A DNA stretch of 64,000 nt from Siphonodentalium dalli (GCA_032622095.1 CP136065.1:67051675-67115674); one strand, 5' to 3'; counted from the first letter of the stretch, positions 24,899 through 36,179 are shown. Numbers and translations: made by a program. The notes: a model not told the origin generated them from the letters alone.

Positions 24899-26150
24899 TT
24901 ATGTGAAGGCCAGTGCTTTCTCCAGAATTAACCACTTCTGTTGAAATGCTGTTATTTCCATGTTGAATCGTGCCCTTAACTTATCACAGTCATAACGTAA
25001 TCTGAGATCATTAAAAAATTCGTTCAAGCTGAGTGATTTCGCGGAAAACTTTGCTTTATAAAGATAGTTTTAAAATAAGTAAAAAATAGTTTATCACGCT
25101 GTTTGGTTCCAATGGGATAGCTCCAAGTAGCATGGTCTTTTTCGAAACACGTAAGTCGATGCCTTTGTCAGTTCCCCATTTGGTCAGTTTGTTTAAGACT
25201 GTACATATCTACAGTCCCAAAATATGTGTGAAATTGTTTCAATTTCTGTTTTGCATCTTTCGCATCTATCATTTTGTCTTAGCTTTATTATATTAAGAAA
25301 TCGATTGGTCGCAAGGATTCGAGAGTTTATTCGATATTGTAACCATTGCAGTTTAGTATCAGGCGTCGTGGTGAACGGTAGTTTAAAGTGAGTGTCCCAA
25401 GAGTTGATTATACCTAGTTCTTGTTCCCATTTTCTGCATGATTTTGGGGTGGGGGAAGTTGAATTGAGAATTCTGTAAAATTCTTGTCCACCTTTTTGGT
25501 CGCGTACAGTAGTTACAAAATTGTCTGGAAGAAATGGGCTAGCAATTCGTCTCAGTGGTTGGTCTAATTTGTTCGATATTTCCAATATTTGTCGAGTGAT
25601 ACTGGTTAAAGTAATAAAGTTTGTTCTTATATTATACGTGCTTAACATTGACTGGCGTGTGAAACCTTCCATCGCTCTGGATAAAATCGTTGATGAAAAT
25701 TACTCTCTTTGCCCTCCATGAGTTGAAATTGATGTATCGCCCATATATAGTAATTGCTGGATTATTCCATATCGTTTTCGACAAAACATTTTGATTTTTG
25801 GAGTTCAATCTTATATACTCACACCATGATGAAAATACATCTTTTCAAAATGGATTTGACAGCACGCTTAAGTGTTGTAATATATATTTTCTGTCATAAG
25901 TGAGGTACAGGGGTTCATCTAAAATAGGAAGATCCGAGATGAGAGGTGCCCATTTGCATTTTTTTGTAATGAGGCGTCGTATCCAAGTGATTTTAATTGA
26001 TGAATTGAATGTCTCCACATTAATCATTTTCAAGCCACCATCTGATATGTTACTGCAAATCTGTTGTCGACTGACTCGATCTCTTTTCGAATCCCATAAG
26101 AAGTTATAGAGCAATGTGTTTAGCTTTTTATAAAATTCGCGGTTCGGAAG
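24899..26150 (-). pseudogene. L1/Tx1-like non-LTR retrotransposon, C-terminal remnant
   Basis: Minus-strand pieces in several frames give the region after the reverse transcriptase of L1-clade elements. First comes FYKKLNTLLYNFLWDSKR, with GGLKMINVETFNSSIKITWI (25845-26145). Next is a bridge with NNPAITIYGRYINFNSW. The tail is CERCKTEIETISHIFWDC, a Cys-rich motif (25193-25672), and it continues to about 24900. The RT catalytic core and endonuclease are absent, and frame changes and stops break the reading frame. It is a dead 5'-truncated copy. The clade is inferred from remembered L1/Tx1 pattern similarity. Confidence 0.75.
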
Positions 26151-26620
26151 TATATATAGTTACACACTGTTAAGGAATTTTCAAAAACATTGTGTAGAAA
26201 ATCAACTTATGGCCCGATGAATCCTCAGTATTAACTTTTTTCCAAAATGTGATTTTGGTGCGTTATTGTCCATTTTAAAAGGTTTTTGCAGGTTTTTTTG
26301 TGTATAGATAGTAAAAACAATGTTCGTTTACCCTAAAACTCTTAGTGTTGAAATAATAGCGTTACATTGGATATGTCAATGAATGTCGATGAATTTCACT
26401 CATGTTTCTGGAAACGGACTACAAATTTGAATATCGGAAAATGGGGAAGGGGAAACCATATTGACAAAATCTCAGAAAACATGGATCTTTGTACATAAAA
26501 CTTTACTATCACCATCTCCTACAAACAGTCTTTCATATCGAGTTTACTGCCTCATGATCTGATGTTCATAGCTACGATCCTTTGTGTTGCCACTCGATGG
26601 CGAATTATTATTTCGTGATT
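26151..26620. other. Non-coding DNA
   Basis: No gene or clear repeat recognised. Confidence 0.4.
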
Positions 26621-26674
26621 GTTCTATATAACATACCCACCAAGTTATAAATATACCTCCACTAAAGTAGTAAC

Positions 26675-27190
26675 TTTTTATGCCCCCCCCCCGCAACTAA
26701 GTTGTGGGGGGGGGGTGTATACTGGAATCTGCTTGTCCGTCCGTCGACACAAATTTGTCCGGAGTTTTCTCAGTCGTTTTTCGATCAATTTACGCGATTA
26801 TGAAGTCTCTCGGACTTTTTTTGGTGGAGTTACCGCCCCCCCTTTTCGACTTAGAATTTTGTTGGCAACATGCATAATATTGTCAGAGCTTTTATTCCTA
26901 CATTTTTAGGTCAATGTTTTTTAATCTTGGCACCGATATTTAGTACCATGGGAACCTGTGCACCTGCGATTATGATGTCTGTCCGACTTTTTGTTGTTGA
27001 GTTATTCCCCTTTTTCGTAACATGCATAATTTTGTCCGAGCTTTTATTCCTACATTTTTAAGATTAGGGTTAGGGTTGTGCACCTGCAATGGGGACTGTT
27101 ATTTTATTATTTTAACTAAATGTTTGCTGCATGTGAAACATCTTAGTATTTAAAAAAAATGGGGGTATCCTTAGTCCCATTGGGACAGTC
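26675..27190 (+). repeat. Dispersed repeat with poly-C/poly-G hairpin head
   Basis: The head is a run of C, then GCAACTAAGTTGT, then a run of G and GTGTATACTGGAATC plus TTGTCCGTCCGTC. This arrangement is familiar from invertebrate dispersed repeats. Inside is an imperfect tandem duplication (GCATAATWTTGTC, GAGCTTTTATTCCTACATTT at about 26875 and 27025). It ends near a short TTAGGG double at about 27063. The open frames in it are not credible genes. Confidence 0.6.
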
Positions 27191-27639
27191 ACACCTTTAG
27201 TTTATTATGAAACAATAATCTACACAAACTGCAATAATCTACACAAACTGGAATAAAACAACTTTTGTCTGCAATGATTAGAATATTGTGCGACAAGATT
27301 ACAGCCTTTTGTGATTAAACATACCCCATAACAGCCTTTTGTGATTACACATACCCCATTATCACCGTTCAAATTTGGAGTCAGTTTCTTGATAAATAAT
27401 GCGAAATCCAGTAACCTTTGATTGGCTTAATCAATATAATCCTATTTTTCCCCAACATAAGTGTATTATGAGGAACGTTCAAATGATTATACACATTAAA
27501 CACTAATTGTGTTCATTGTTGTATACTATTTGTGCACAAAAATACATTTTAAAATCGACAAAAACATCAAAAACAGTCCAACATGGTATACTTAACCTAG
27601 TATACTTAAGAAGTTTTTAGAAATACAGTGCATATGGAT
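27191..27639. other. Non-coding, two small tandem duplications
   Basis: CAATAATCTACACAAACTG is doubled at 27210-27250, and ACAGCCTTTTGTGATTA plus ACATACCCC is doubled at 27299-27360. Otherwise nothing. Confidence 0.6.
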
Positions 27640-28249
27640 ATCAATGTATTGAGTTGTATGACTTCAAATATGGTATTTCATCATACCAGTTCTGTGTCAA
27701 GGCAAATTTGGCTATACAATGGAACACTCATTTAATTAAGAACATTTTTGTCTTCTCAATCATAGATGCATAAAGTTATAATTTTTTTTGCACAATCTAG
27801 TTAGGAAATTAATGCGACAGCAAGATATCCTTTTCTTTTAAATACCAGACCATAAAATATGGATTTTAGCCAATTCTTATAAATGAGTCTCCGCAATTGG
27901 AAAATGTTTTCTGCTCTGTAATCAGAATTATTTACTCTACATAATGGATGTACAAATGGAAGGACTTGTGAAATTTAGTTTTTTATAAACTATCCTTGAA
28001 AAGGCATAAATTGATTATTTTACCAAATTTTAGCAAATTTATTTCACAAAATTTTAATCAATTTCGCCTTGATCCTTTATAATTTTTAGTATGTTGTTTA
28101 TAATGCGTTAATAGACTTATTCCTGCTAAGAAACGTTGTATTGCAATTAGTTTGAGGTTTGGCAGTTTTTTTCTCATAACAATTAAAACTTGCTGCATAT
28201 GTTGTAAGATTTCAACCAGAGGGAGGGATGATAATGAAAGTTGGACATT

Positions 28250-28830
28250 TCGGTCTGGTTCAAGAGACCAGCCATGAGAATATACATATGAACTGTTGAA
28301 AGACCCGACAGTGCCCCATACAATATAAGACCCGGGCCACAGCAACCCAATCTGACAGGTCCATGTTACCTGCCTTGGAACATACACATGACTTTATAAA
28401 ATAGACCCGAATGTGTCCCATGCAATATAAGTACGTACACCCAACACCATGTAGCCACGTCCCAATGTGTGACCACTTTGAGAGCATGCGCATCTAATTT
28501 TAAAATTGACCCGACAGTGTCACAAATAATATAGTATATGCGTGCACCTCAACCCCCTGTCGCTGCGTCCATGTTACCAGTCTTGATAACGTACACATGA
28601 CATGTTCAAACAGACCGACATTGTGCCAAGCAATATGTACGTACATGAAAACCCTGTGTCGCCGCGTCCCTACACGTGGCAAGTCCTGAGCACATGCACA
28701 TAGTGTTCACCGCGTCCTACATGTAACCAGTCGTGAAAACATGCACATTACGTGTTCAAACAGACACGACAGTGTCCCCGTGCACTATAAGTACGTACAC
28801 AACCCCTATATCGGCATGTCCCCATAAGGC
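28250..28830 (+). repeat. Tandem repeat of about 110 bp, copy B
   Basis: Same repeat and same order as at 20220-20790, with roughly five units. Confidence 0.7.
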
Positions 28831-28934
28831 CGAGTGTACATTAAAATTAACTTCCGCACAGGGATTGGCGTGCATAGGTTCTCATGAGATAAGAACCATA
28901 TATATGCCGAATGTCCACTAAAATCATTCTAATT

Positions 28935-29610
28935 AGACGCCACGCGGGCGGTTCGGGCTGTTCGCTTCATCGACGGCGAACATAATCGGCGATGGTGACA
29001 TATCGAGGGTAAATTTCCAGGGTATGTTGGGCAATATTCCTTATTACTTCGCGTATCTATAGGGCGTTAGTTCCGCTATAGCGATGTGGAGTTCTTCGTG
29101 GAACGATTGCGATAATATTGAAATTAGGGGGTTAATAGCGACATTTATGAGCGGCCGCAGCCCCCATCCGTACCTATGTGGGTTTTCATCTGAACCCATC
29201 CCCAATGTTTTGGCCACTAAAATCACCACAGATGGCCCATGGGCGGTCCTGGCTTGTTTGTTTCATCGCGACAAACATCGTGATGTCGCCATTTCGAGTG
29301 TTAATTGCCTGTCATGGCTTTGGTGGGGGGATTCCCACTTATTTCTATGCGAATATAGTCGATGGGAAATCTGCTACATATGTGTGTGGAGTTCTTAGTG
29401 GTACGATGGCGACATGTAATGTCATTTTTTTTATGCAGATACCATATTAAAATTCTGGAAAGTAGGGGTTAATATCGCCACGATTCTGCGTGGCCGCGGC
29501 CCAAAACAGTGCGTGTGGTGGTTTTCATGAAACCCCCACTGTTCTGGTCTCCAAAATCCCGCCTAAAAACCATGCGGCCGGTCTGGGCCGATTCGGATCC
29601 TAGCAGTTAC
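28935..29610 (+). repeat. Degenerate tandem repeat of about 300-330 bp
   Basis: Units begin near 28935 (ACGCGGGCGGTTCGGGCTGT), 29235 (CCATGGGCGGTCCTGGCTTG) and 29570 (CATGCGGCCGGTCTGGG). Each is followed by a CATCGCGAC/TCGGCGGCGAAC-type block and GTTAATTGCC. Copy A has only about one and a quarter units, so the array changed length after duplication. Confidence 0.6.
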
Positions 29611-29855
29611 GGGCGGTTTTTAGTCACGGCAATATATCTGGGCTGGTATTATGCGATTCGGGGCTGGATTAATACGATTCCATATGATAACAAAGAAAGG
29701 TATTCCATATGATAACAAAGAAAATTTCTTTACAGAGTAAACGAAGTTTCGAGTATTATATATGAGCTTATTCGGATCTGATATAAGGCTGTGCAGATGA
29801 TTTAACTAGTCAGAGGCCTTGCCTGCACACGTGCGCCATTGACGCTCTGCTATTT

Positions 29856-30198
29856 AGGTTACACTGGTGTAAATGTTTTCCATAGGCCTCGGTGCTAACG
29901 CTTTAGCGTATACTGTTGGCAATATAAACATTGGGTTTCTTTAAATCTGAAAAATTGACATTTTGGGGAAACTTTTTGCACAAAAAAATCATACTTCACT
30001 ACAGAGGGTTAATTCCTGTACCAATGGCTATTTTACCAGTGGCAAACCATAGGGAAGAGGTGCGATGATTTTTTGTTATGCAAAAAGCACACAAGGCTAT
30101 TGACCAATCAGGGCCCAGTGTCTATTTTATTCTCTCCTATATATTCCCCCCGCATTCGCTAGAGGTCTCTCCGAACCTTATTTACACCAGTGTAACCT
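29856..30198. mobile_element. Small TIR element (MITE-like), 343 bp
   Basis: A perfect 19-bp terminal inverted repeat, AGGTTACACTGGTGTAAAT, lies at 29856-29874 with its complement at 30180-30198. There is no coding capacity. It lies in the part of copy B that is absent from copy A. No clear target-site duplication is visible. Confidence 0.75.
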
Positions 30199-30780
30199 CG
30201 AACCTCAGACATAACACGCATTAATCATTAACGCGGTTGCATAACCTTATTACTTCGACACTCCGGTATGCTTCCGATCGAATAGTATTGTTACGTAAAC
30301 AATGTATTGTTACACAAAGTAGTTTATTAGACTCCACATTTTGAAAATATTGCTTGCTGAAATGGCGGGTCTTTTAACATTTTAACCGGGCAGTGTGAAG
30401 ATTATGTTAATCCACAAACCGCGATATTGTATTCGATCTAAACCCTGGTTAAGTTAACCACAGTTCAATGCTCATTTGGACTCAACATGACGCCATATCA
30501 GGATTTGACATTGGGCATTACATGGGAATACAATATATAATAAAATGGTAGAAATGAGACGCTTCTGCAATATTCATTTATATCAATGTCGGCGATAATG
30601 GAGAGGAGAGTAATATAGATTTATGTATTCCCCAATGTGTCAAGTAATGTTAATATCTTTAAAAGATGAGATAATATAAGCTAGAATTTATATTCTTCTT
30701 TGTAATATTATCCGTGTCGCTTTCAATGAGAGAAGCAACGGTATTATATTTCTCATCCGTTTATGAAAAGTATAACTTAC

Positions 30781-31089
30781 ATTGACATTCTACTCCTGCG
30801 TCCTCATGATGACCACAGTTGTGTATGCCCCAACCTGGATGTGGACAATCAGATATTGAATTCTCGCTTCCGGTGCATGCCACATTGTCCAGCAGGATAC
30901 TTCCTGTCCCCCGTCCGTAGGCTGCTGAAGATCTGGCAACGCCTCCTGTCAATCCCAGCATTCTGCACACGACCTGTGCGTCTGTATTACCCCATGCGTC
31001 ATCGCATATTGTTCCCCATTGCCCGCTCCTGAACAATTCCACTCGCCCCGCTGTAGCATTACCACCAACTAATCTGACAGTACTAGTGT
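30781..31089 (-). CDS. SRCR domain exon 1 of the array
   Basis: This 309-bp exon encodes a complete six-cysteine SRCR domain ([53 protein letters not shown]). The acceptor is TTATTTCAG above 31089 and the donor GTAAGT at 30775-30780; both ends are phase 1. The donor follows the CAA codon directly, so the exon lacks the 6 extra bases seen in the next copies. Its 3' flank matches the 3' flank of the 21.66-kb exon, so it is the array's link to the segmental duplication. Confidence 0.9.
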
Positions 31090-31562
31090 CTGAAATAAGC
31101 CATGTAGACGGTTTAACCGATGAGGCCTGGATTGTGCAAGAGCGCCAGACGTTACCCACGCTAAGTTGTTATTGCCCTTCCGCATGAAATACGCTTCAGA
31201 TTTGCAAAATAATTAAATGTCTGAAATAAGCCATGTAGACGGTTTAACCGATGAGGCCTGGATTGTGCAAGAGCGCCAGACGTTACCCACGCTAAGTTGT
31301 CATTGCCCTTCCATATGAAATACGCTCGAGATTTGCAAAATAATTAAACCTTCAAACTGGCTTGTATTACACCAGATACATATTTTTAGACTCTCAATAC
31401 AACCCGATAAATCGTGTACTACGACGTAAGCCACGAAGATGACTTAGCTAGTGCAAGGCCTCGGTTAGTGCGAATTTTTCTCTGTATTTTCGTTTCGGTT
31501 GCAATCAGAGAAGCAATGATAATGTAATATTTCCCCGTCAGTTTATGAAATGTATGACGTAC

Positions 31563-31876
31563 CGGTACTTTGACATTCTACTCCTGCGTCCTCATGATGA
31601 CCACAGTTGTGTATGCCCCAACCTGGATGTGGACAATCAGATATTGAATTCCGCTTCCGGTGCATGCCACATTGTCCAGCGGGATACTTCCTGTCCCCCG
31701 TCCGTAGGCTGCTGAAGATCTGGCAACGCCTCCTGTCAATCCCAGCATTCTGCACACGACCTGTGCGTCTGTATTACCCCATGCGTCATCGCATATTGTT
31801 CCCCATTGCCCGCTCCTGAACAATTCCACTCGCCCCGCTGTAGCATTACCACCAACTAATCTGACAGTACTAGTGT
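31563..31876 (-). pseudogene. SRCR domain exon 2, with 1-bp frameshift
   Basis: Same module as its neighbours, but 314 bp instead of 315. A base is missing at about 31650 (GAATTCCGC where the others have GAATTCTCGC). The frame is lost after VACTGS and regained only if the base is restored, removing the last three cysteines from the normal frame. Splice sites look good (TTATTTCAG acceptor; GTACGT donor at 31557-31562). Splicing this exon in would truncate the protein; skipping it is harmless because it is phase 1-1. A sequencing or assembly error is possible in such a repetitive array. Confidence 0.85.
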
Positions 31877-32351
31877 CTGAAATATGCCATGTAGACGGTT
31901 TAACCGATGAGGCCTGGATTGTGCAAGAGCGCCAGACGTTACCCACGCTAAGTTGTTATTGCCCTTCCGCATGAAATACGCTTCAGATTAGCAAAATAAT
32001 TAAATGTCTGAAATAAGCCATGTAGACGGTTTAACCGATGAGGCCTGGATTGTGCAAGAGCGCCAGACGTTACCCACGCTAAGTTGTCATTGCCCTTTCA
32101 TATGAAATACGCTCGAGATTTGCAAAATAATTAAACCTTCAAACTGGCTTGTATTACACCAGATACATATTTTTAGACTCTCAATACAACCCGATAAATC
32201 GTGTACTACGACGTAAGCCATGAAGATGACTTAGCTAGTGCAAGGCCTCGATTAGTGCGTATTTTTCTCTGTTTTGTATTCATTTCGGTTGCAATCAGAG
32301 AAGCAATGATAATGTAATATTTCCCATCGGTTTATGAAATGTATGACTTAC

Positions 32352-32666
32352 CGTTACTTTGACATTCTACTCCTGCGTCCTCATGATGACCACAGTTGTG
32401 TATGCCCCAACCTGGATGTGGACAATCAGATATTGAATTCTCGCTTCCGGTGCATGCCACATTGTCCAGCAGGATACTTCCTGTCCCCCGTCCGTAGGCT
32501 GCTGAAGATCTGGCAACGCCTCCTGTCAATCCCAGCATTCTGCACACGACCTGTGCGTCTGTATTACCCCATGCGTCATCGCATATTGTTCCCCATTGCC
32601 CGCTCCTGAACAATTCCACTCGCCCCGCTGTAGCATTACCACCAACTAATCTGACAGTACTAGTGT
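32352..32666 (-). CDS. SRCR domain exon 3
   Basis: An intact 315-bp phase 1-1 exon with six cysteines. The donor is GTAAGT at 32346-32351 and the acceptor TTATTTCAG above 32666. The donor lies 6 bases further than in exon 1, adding two residues (Ser-Asn) after the domain's last cysteine. It is almost identical to exon 4, exon and intron alike, which points to very recent duplication or gene conversion. Confidence 0.9.
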
Positions 32667-33141
32667 CTGAAATAAGCCATGTAGACGGTTTAACCGATGA
32701 GGCCTGGATTGTGCAAGAGCGCCAGACGTTACCCACGCTAAGTTGTTATTGCCCTTCCGCATGAAATACGCTTCAGATTTGCAAAATAATTAAATGTCTG
32801 AAATAAGCCATGTAGACGGTTTAACCGATGAGGCCTGGATTGTGCAAGAGCGCCAGACGTTGCCCACGCTAAGTTGTCATTGCCCTTTCATATGAAATAC
32901 GCTCGAGATTTGCAAAATAATTAAACCTTCAAACTGGCTTGTATTACACCAGATACATATTTTTAGACTCTCAATACAACCCGATAAATCGTGTACTACG
33001 ACGTAAGCCATGAAGATGACTTAGCTAGTGCAAGGCCTCGATTAGTGCGTATTTTTCTCTGTTTTGTATTCATTTCGGTTGCAATCAGAGAAGCAATGAT
33101 AATGTAATATTTCCCATCGGTTTATGAAATGTATGACTTAC

Positions 33142-33456
33142 CGTTACTTTGACATTCTACTCCTGCGTCCTCATGATGACCACAGTTGTGTATGCCCCAA
33201 CCTGGATGTGGACAATCAGATATTGAATTCTCGCTTCCGGTGCATGCCACATTGTCCAGCAGGATACTTCCTGTCCCCCGTCCGTAGGCTGCTGAAGATG
33301 TGGCAACGCCTCCTGTCAATCCCAGCATTCTGCACACGACCTGTGCGTCTGTATTACCCCATGCGTCATCGCATATTGTTCCCCATTGCCCGCTCCTGAA
33401 CAATTCCACTCGCCCCGCTGTAGCATTACCACCAACTAATCTGACAGTACTAGTGT
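33142..33456 (-). CDS. SRCR domain exon 4
   Basis: An intact 315-bp phase 1-1 exon with a GTAAGT donor at 33136-33141 and TTATTTCAG acceptor. The protein differs from exon 3 by a single visible change (GGVARSS to GGVATSS). All six cysteines are kept. Confidence 0.9.
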
Positions 33457-33928
33457 CTGAAATAAGCCATGTAGACGGTTTAACCGATGAGGCCTGGATT
33501 GTGCAAGAGCGCCAGACGTTACCCACGCTAAGTTGTTATTGCCCTTCCGCATGAAATACGCTTCAGATTTGCAAAATAATTAAATGTCTGAAATAAGCCA
33601 TGTAGACGGTTTAATCGATGAGGCCTGGATTGTGCAAGAGCGCCAGACGTTACCCACGCTAAGTTGTCATTGCCCTTTCATATGAAATACGCTCGAGATT
33701 TGCAAAATAATTAAACCTTCAAACTGGCTTGTATTACACAGATACATATTTTTAGACTCTCAATACAACCCGATAAATCGTGTACTACGACGTAAGCCAT
33801 GAAGATGACTTAGCTAGTGCAAGGCCTCGGTTAGTGCGAATTTTTCTCTGTATTTTCGTTTCGGTTGCAATCAGAGAAGCAATGATAATGTAATATTTCC
33901 CCGTCAGTTTATGAAATGTATGACGTAC

Positions 33929-34243
33929 CGGTACTTTGACATTCTACTCCTGCGTCCTCATGATGACCACAGTTGTGTATGCCCCAACCTCGATGTGGAC
34001 AATCAGATATTGAATTATCGCTTCCAGTGCATGCCACGTTGTCCAGCAGGATACTTCCTGTCCCCCGTCCGTAGGCTGCTGAAGATCTGGCAACGCCTCC
34101 TGTCAATCCCAGCATTCTGCACACGACTTGTGCGTCTGTATCACCCCATGCGTCATCGCATATCGTTCCCCACTGCCCGTTCCTGAACAATTCCACTCGC
34201 CCCGCTGTAGCATTGCCACCAACTAATCTGACAGTACTAGTGT
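33929..34243 (-). CDS. SRCR domain exon 5
   Basis: A complete 315-bp exon with GTACGT donor (33923-33928) and TTATTTCAG acceptor. It is more diverged than exons 3 and 4 ([29 protein letters not shown]). The intron upstream is interrupted 30 bp beyond the acceptor by the 1.6-kb TIR element, which may displace the branch point. The frame is open and all six cysteines are present. Confidence 0.88.
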
Positions 34244-34273
34244 CTGAAATAAGCCATGTAGACGGTTTAACCG

Positions 34274-35867
34274 CTCTGAGAAAAATAACGGGTCAATATG
34301 ACTAACTTTGTGTTAGTCATGGATATTTGGAGTCATTTTGACTAACCCGTGCCGCCCCACGAGTCATCGTGACTAATTTTGAGTTAGTCAACTTGACAAT
34401 GAAACAAAATAAATAATTATAAGTAGATATATAGCTACTGAACATAAGCTACGTTTTATAACTCGTACCTTATCGCATTTAAAGTGTTCCAGAAACTATA
34501 CAGCGTTATCATTCAAGCGGCATAATTATTTTACCCCTGCACTTATGGTACGAGGTCTATAGTACGAAACATCGAAATAAGCTTCCGGTGAATGAACGTT
34601 GTGTGTGCGTTGTTCGTGTTTACAAACTTATCTTGTTTTAGCAAATAATTGGACCTAACTTGTTTCTTAATAACCTGGAATATTGTTAACACTGTCTGGA
34701 TTATGTTTGTATATGAAAGGGACAAGAGGTTATAACCTCCGAAAACAGGCGAAGTCAATGAATTCAGTGCCAGCACAGTCCTACGAATCACTGTCCATGT
34801 AATATTAAATTTGATTAAAGTACAATAAATCAATGAATATATTACCTCTACTATTTAAAACAACTAACAGTTAGGCAACATCAGATTTTGTTATTATGTA
34901 AACCATTCTCTCATTGTCTGATACCACTCACAGTGATCTATCACTAAAACGAACAATTAGATTTTTCGTTCTTAAAAAATGCATTTATCTCCCCACATTT
35001 GACATGTGACAATTAAGTTAATTGTTCTTAATATGCTCGGTGGGTCATATCAACTCTACCTTGTCTGAGTTGCACATAAATCGCAATTGTCCATCCCATA
35101 TTCACATTGAATAACTGTCGGCTATTATCAAGTGACGTAATTCTGAAAAATTGTTAAAAACAGGAAGTTATCAATCCAGTTCCCTATTACACATTACTTA
35201 TTTAAAATTTGCAGCCAAACCCAGCACGAGTTATCTCCCATTGTCCCTCTTGAGATGCGGAGTTAACCGGGAGCTTGGAATATAAAATTTGCTTTCAAAT
35301 CTCAAGGTATCAACCACCCCCAGGGCCCTACTTGAAAATATATAGATATATTAGTTTGAGATGGTCATTTCTACATTTCTCTAGTAATGAGAATGAGTTA
35401 AAATGTGTACTGAGTAGTGTACAGCAGAGCCAGTTGTTTTAACACACCCGATGTCTGTTTACTAACATCCGTAATCCCTTTTATTCGGATTATCACCGGT
35501 TGCGAATAAGTAAACTGGTATTTATAGAATGGATATGTTTCTCCAGAATCGTAACGAATTCCACCGAGTTTGCACCTGAAAGAATATTCCGAGTAATTGA
35601 CAGCTATTTTCTCGTAAGTTGGGAAAGATACTAACAATCTGAATACACCATCGTTTCAAGAAAAAAATACGGAATATGATGGTATAAACTCAGAAAGCGC
35701 GAATGTTTGTGTGGCATAAAAATTTAACTCTTGTAATTTCGTGCAAATCATGTAGACTAACTTTTCCAGGTAGTCATTTTGACTAACCTAAGTTAGCCAT
35801 CTCCAGGAAAAGCTGTTGACTAAACTAGCTAAGTTAAGTCATATTGACCAACCTTTTTTTCTCAGTG
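34274..35867. mobile_element. TIR DNA transposon inserted in an SRCR intron, about 1.59 kb
   Basis: The left end CTCTGAGAAAAATAACGGGT and the right end (reverse complement CACTGAGAAAAAAAGGTTGG) form terminal inverted repeats that continue as GTCAATATGACT. The intron sequence AACCG/ATGAGG, intact in sister units, is split here with CG on both sides, suggesting a 2-bp CG target-site duplication. No transposase is recognised; the 96- and 79-codon minus-strand frames inside (34543-34833, 35398-35637) match nothing I know. Ends beginning CACTG fit the CACTA-Mirage-Chapaev group loosely, as inference only. Confidence 0.8.
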
Positions 35868-36179
35868 CGATGAGGCTTGGATTTCGCAAGAACGACAGAC
35901 GTTACCCACGCTAAGTGGTTATTGCCCTTAAATATAAAATACGCTTGAGATTTGTAAAATAATTAAACCTTCAAACTGGCTTGTATGACACCAGATACAT
36001 ATTTTTAGACTCAATACAACCCGATAAATCGTGTACTCCGACGTAAGCCATGCAGATGACTTGGCTAGTGCAACGCCTCGGTTAGTGCGTATTTTTCTCT
36101 GTATTTTCGTTTCGGTTGCAATCAGAGAAGCAATGATAATGTAATATTTCCCCGTCAGTTTATGAAATGTATGACGTAC

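Larger units (their letters stand above)
27640..31180. repeat. Segmental duplication, copy B
   Basis: Copy B of the SRCR-bearing block. 27882-29284 and 30368-31180 align with 19787-22070. 27640-28090 also has an inverted copy at 22743-23225. The extra 29285-30367 includes a second unit of a tandem repeat and a small TIR element. Confidence 0.85.
31110..33720 (-). repeat. Tandem array of about 789-bp exon-plus-intron units
   Basis: Exon starts at 31563, 32352, 33142 and 33929 lie 787-790 bp apart, and the introns are as similar as the exons. Units at 32352 and 33142 are almost identical. Each intron (31.09-31.33, 31.88-32.12, 32.67-32.91 and 33.46-33.70 kb) contains a 130-bp direct duplication. 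This duplication copies the acceptor region, so a second TTATTTCAG site lies about 131 bp upstream of the real one (near 31221, 32008, 32798 and 33588). Confidence 0.9.

Noticed and set aside
31110-33720. Regularly spaced identical repeats resembling a CRISPR array
   Set aside because: The units are about 789 bp and contain spliced exons; the window is eukaryotic.
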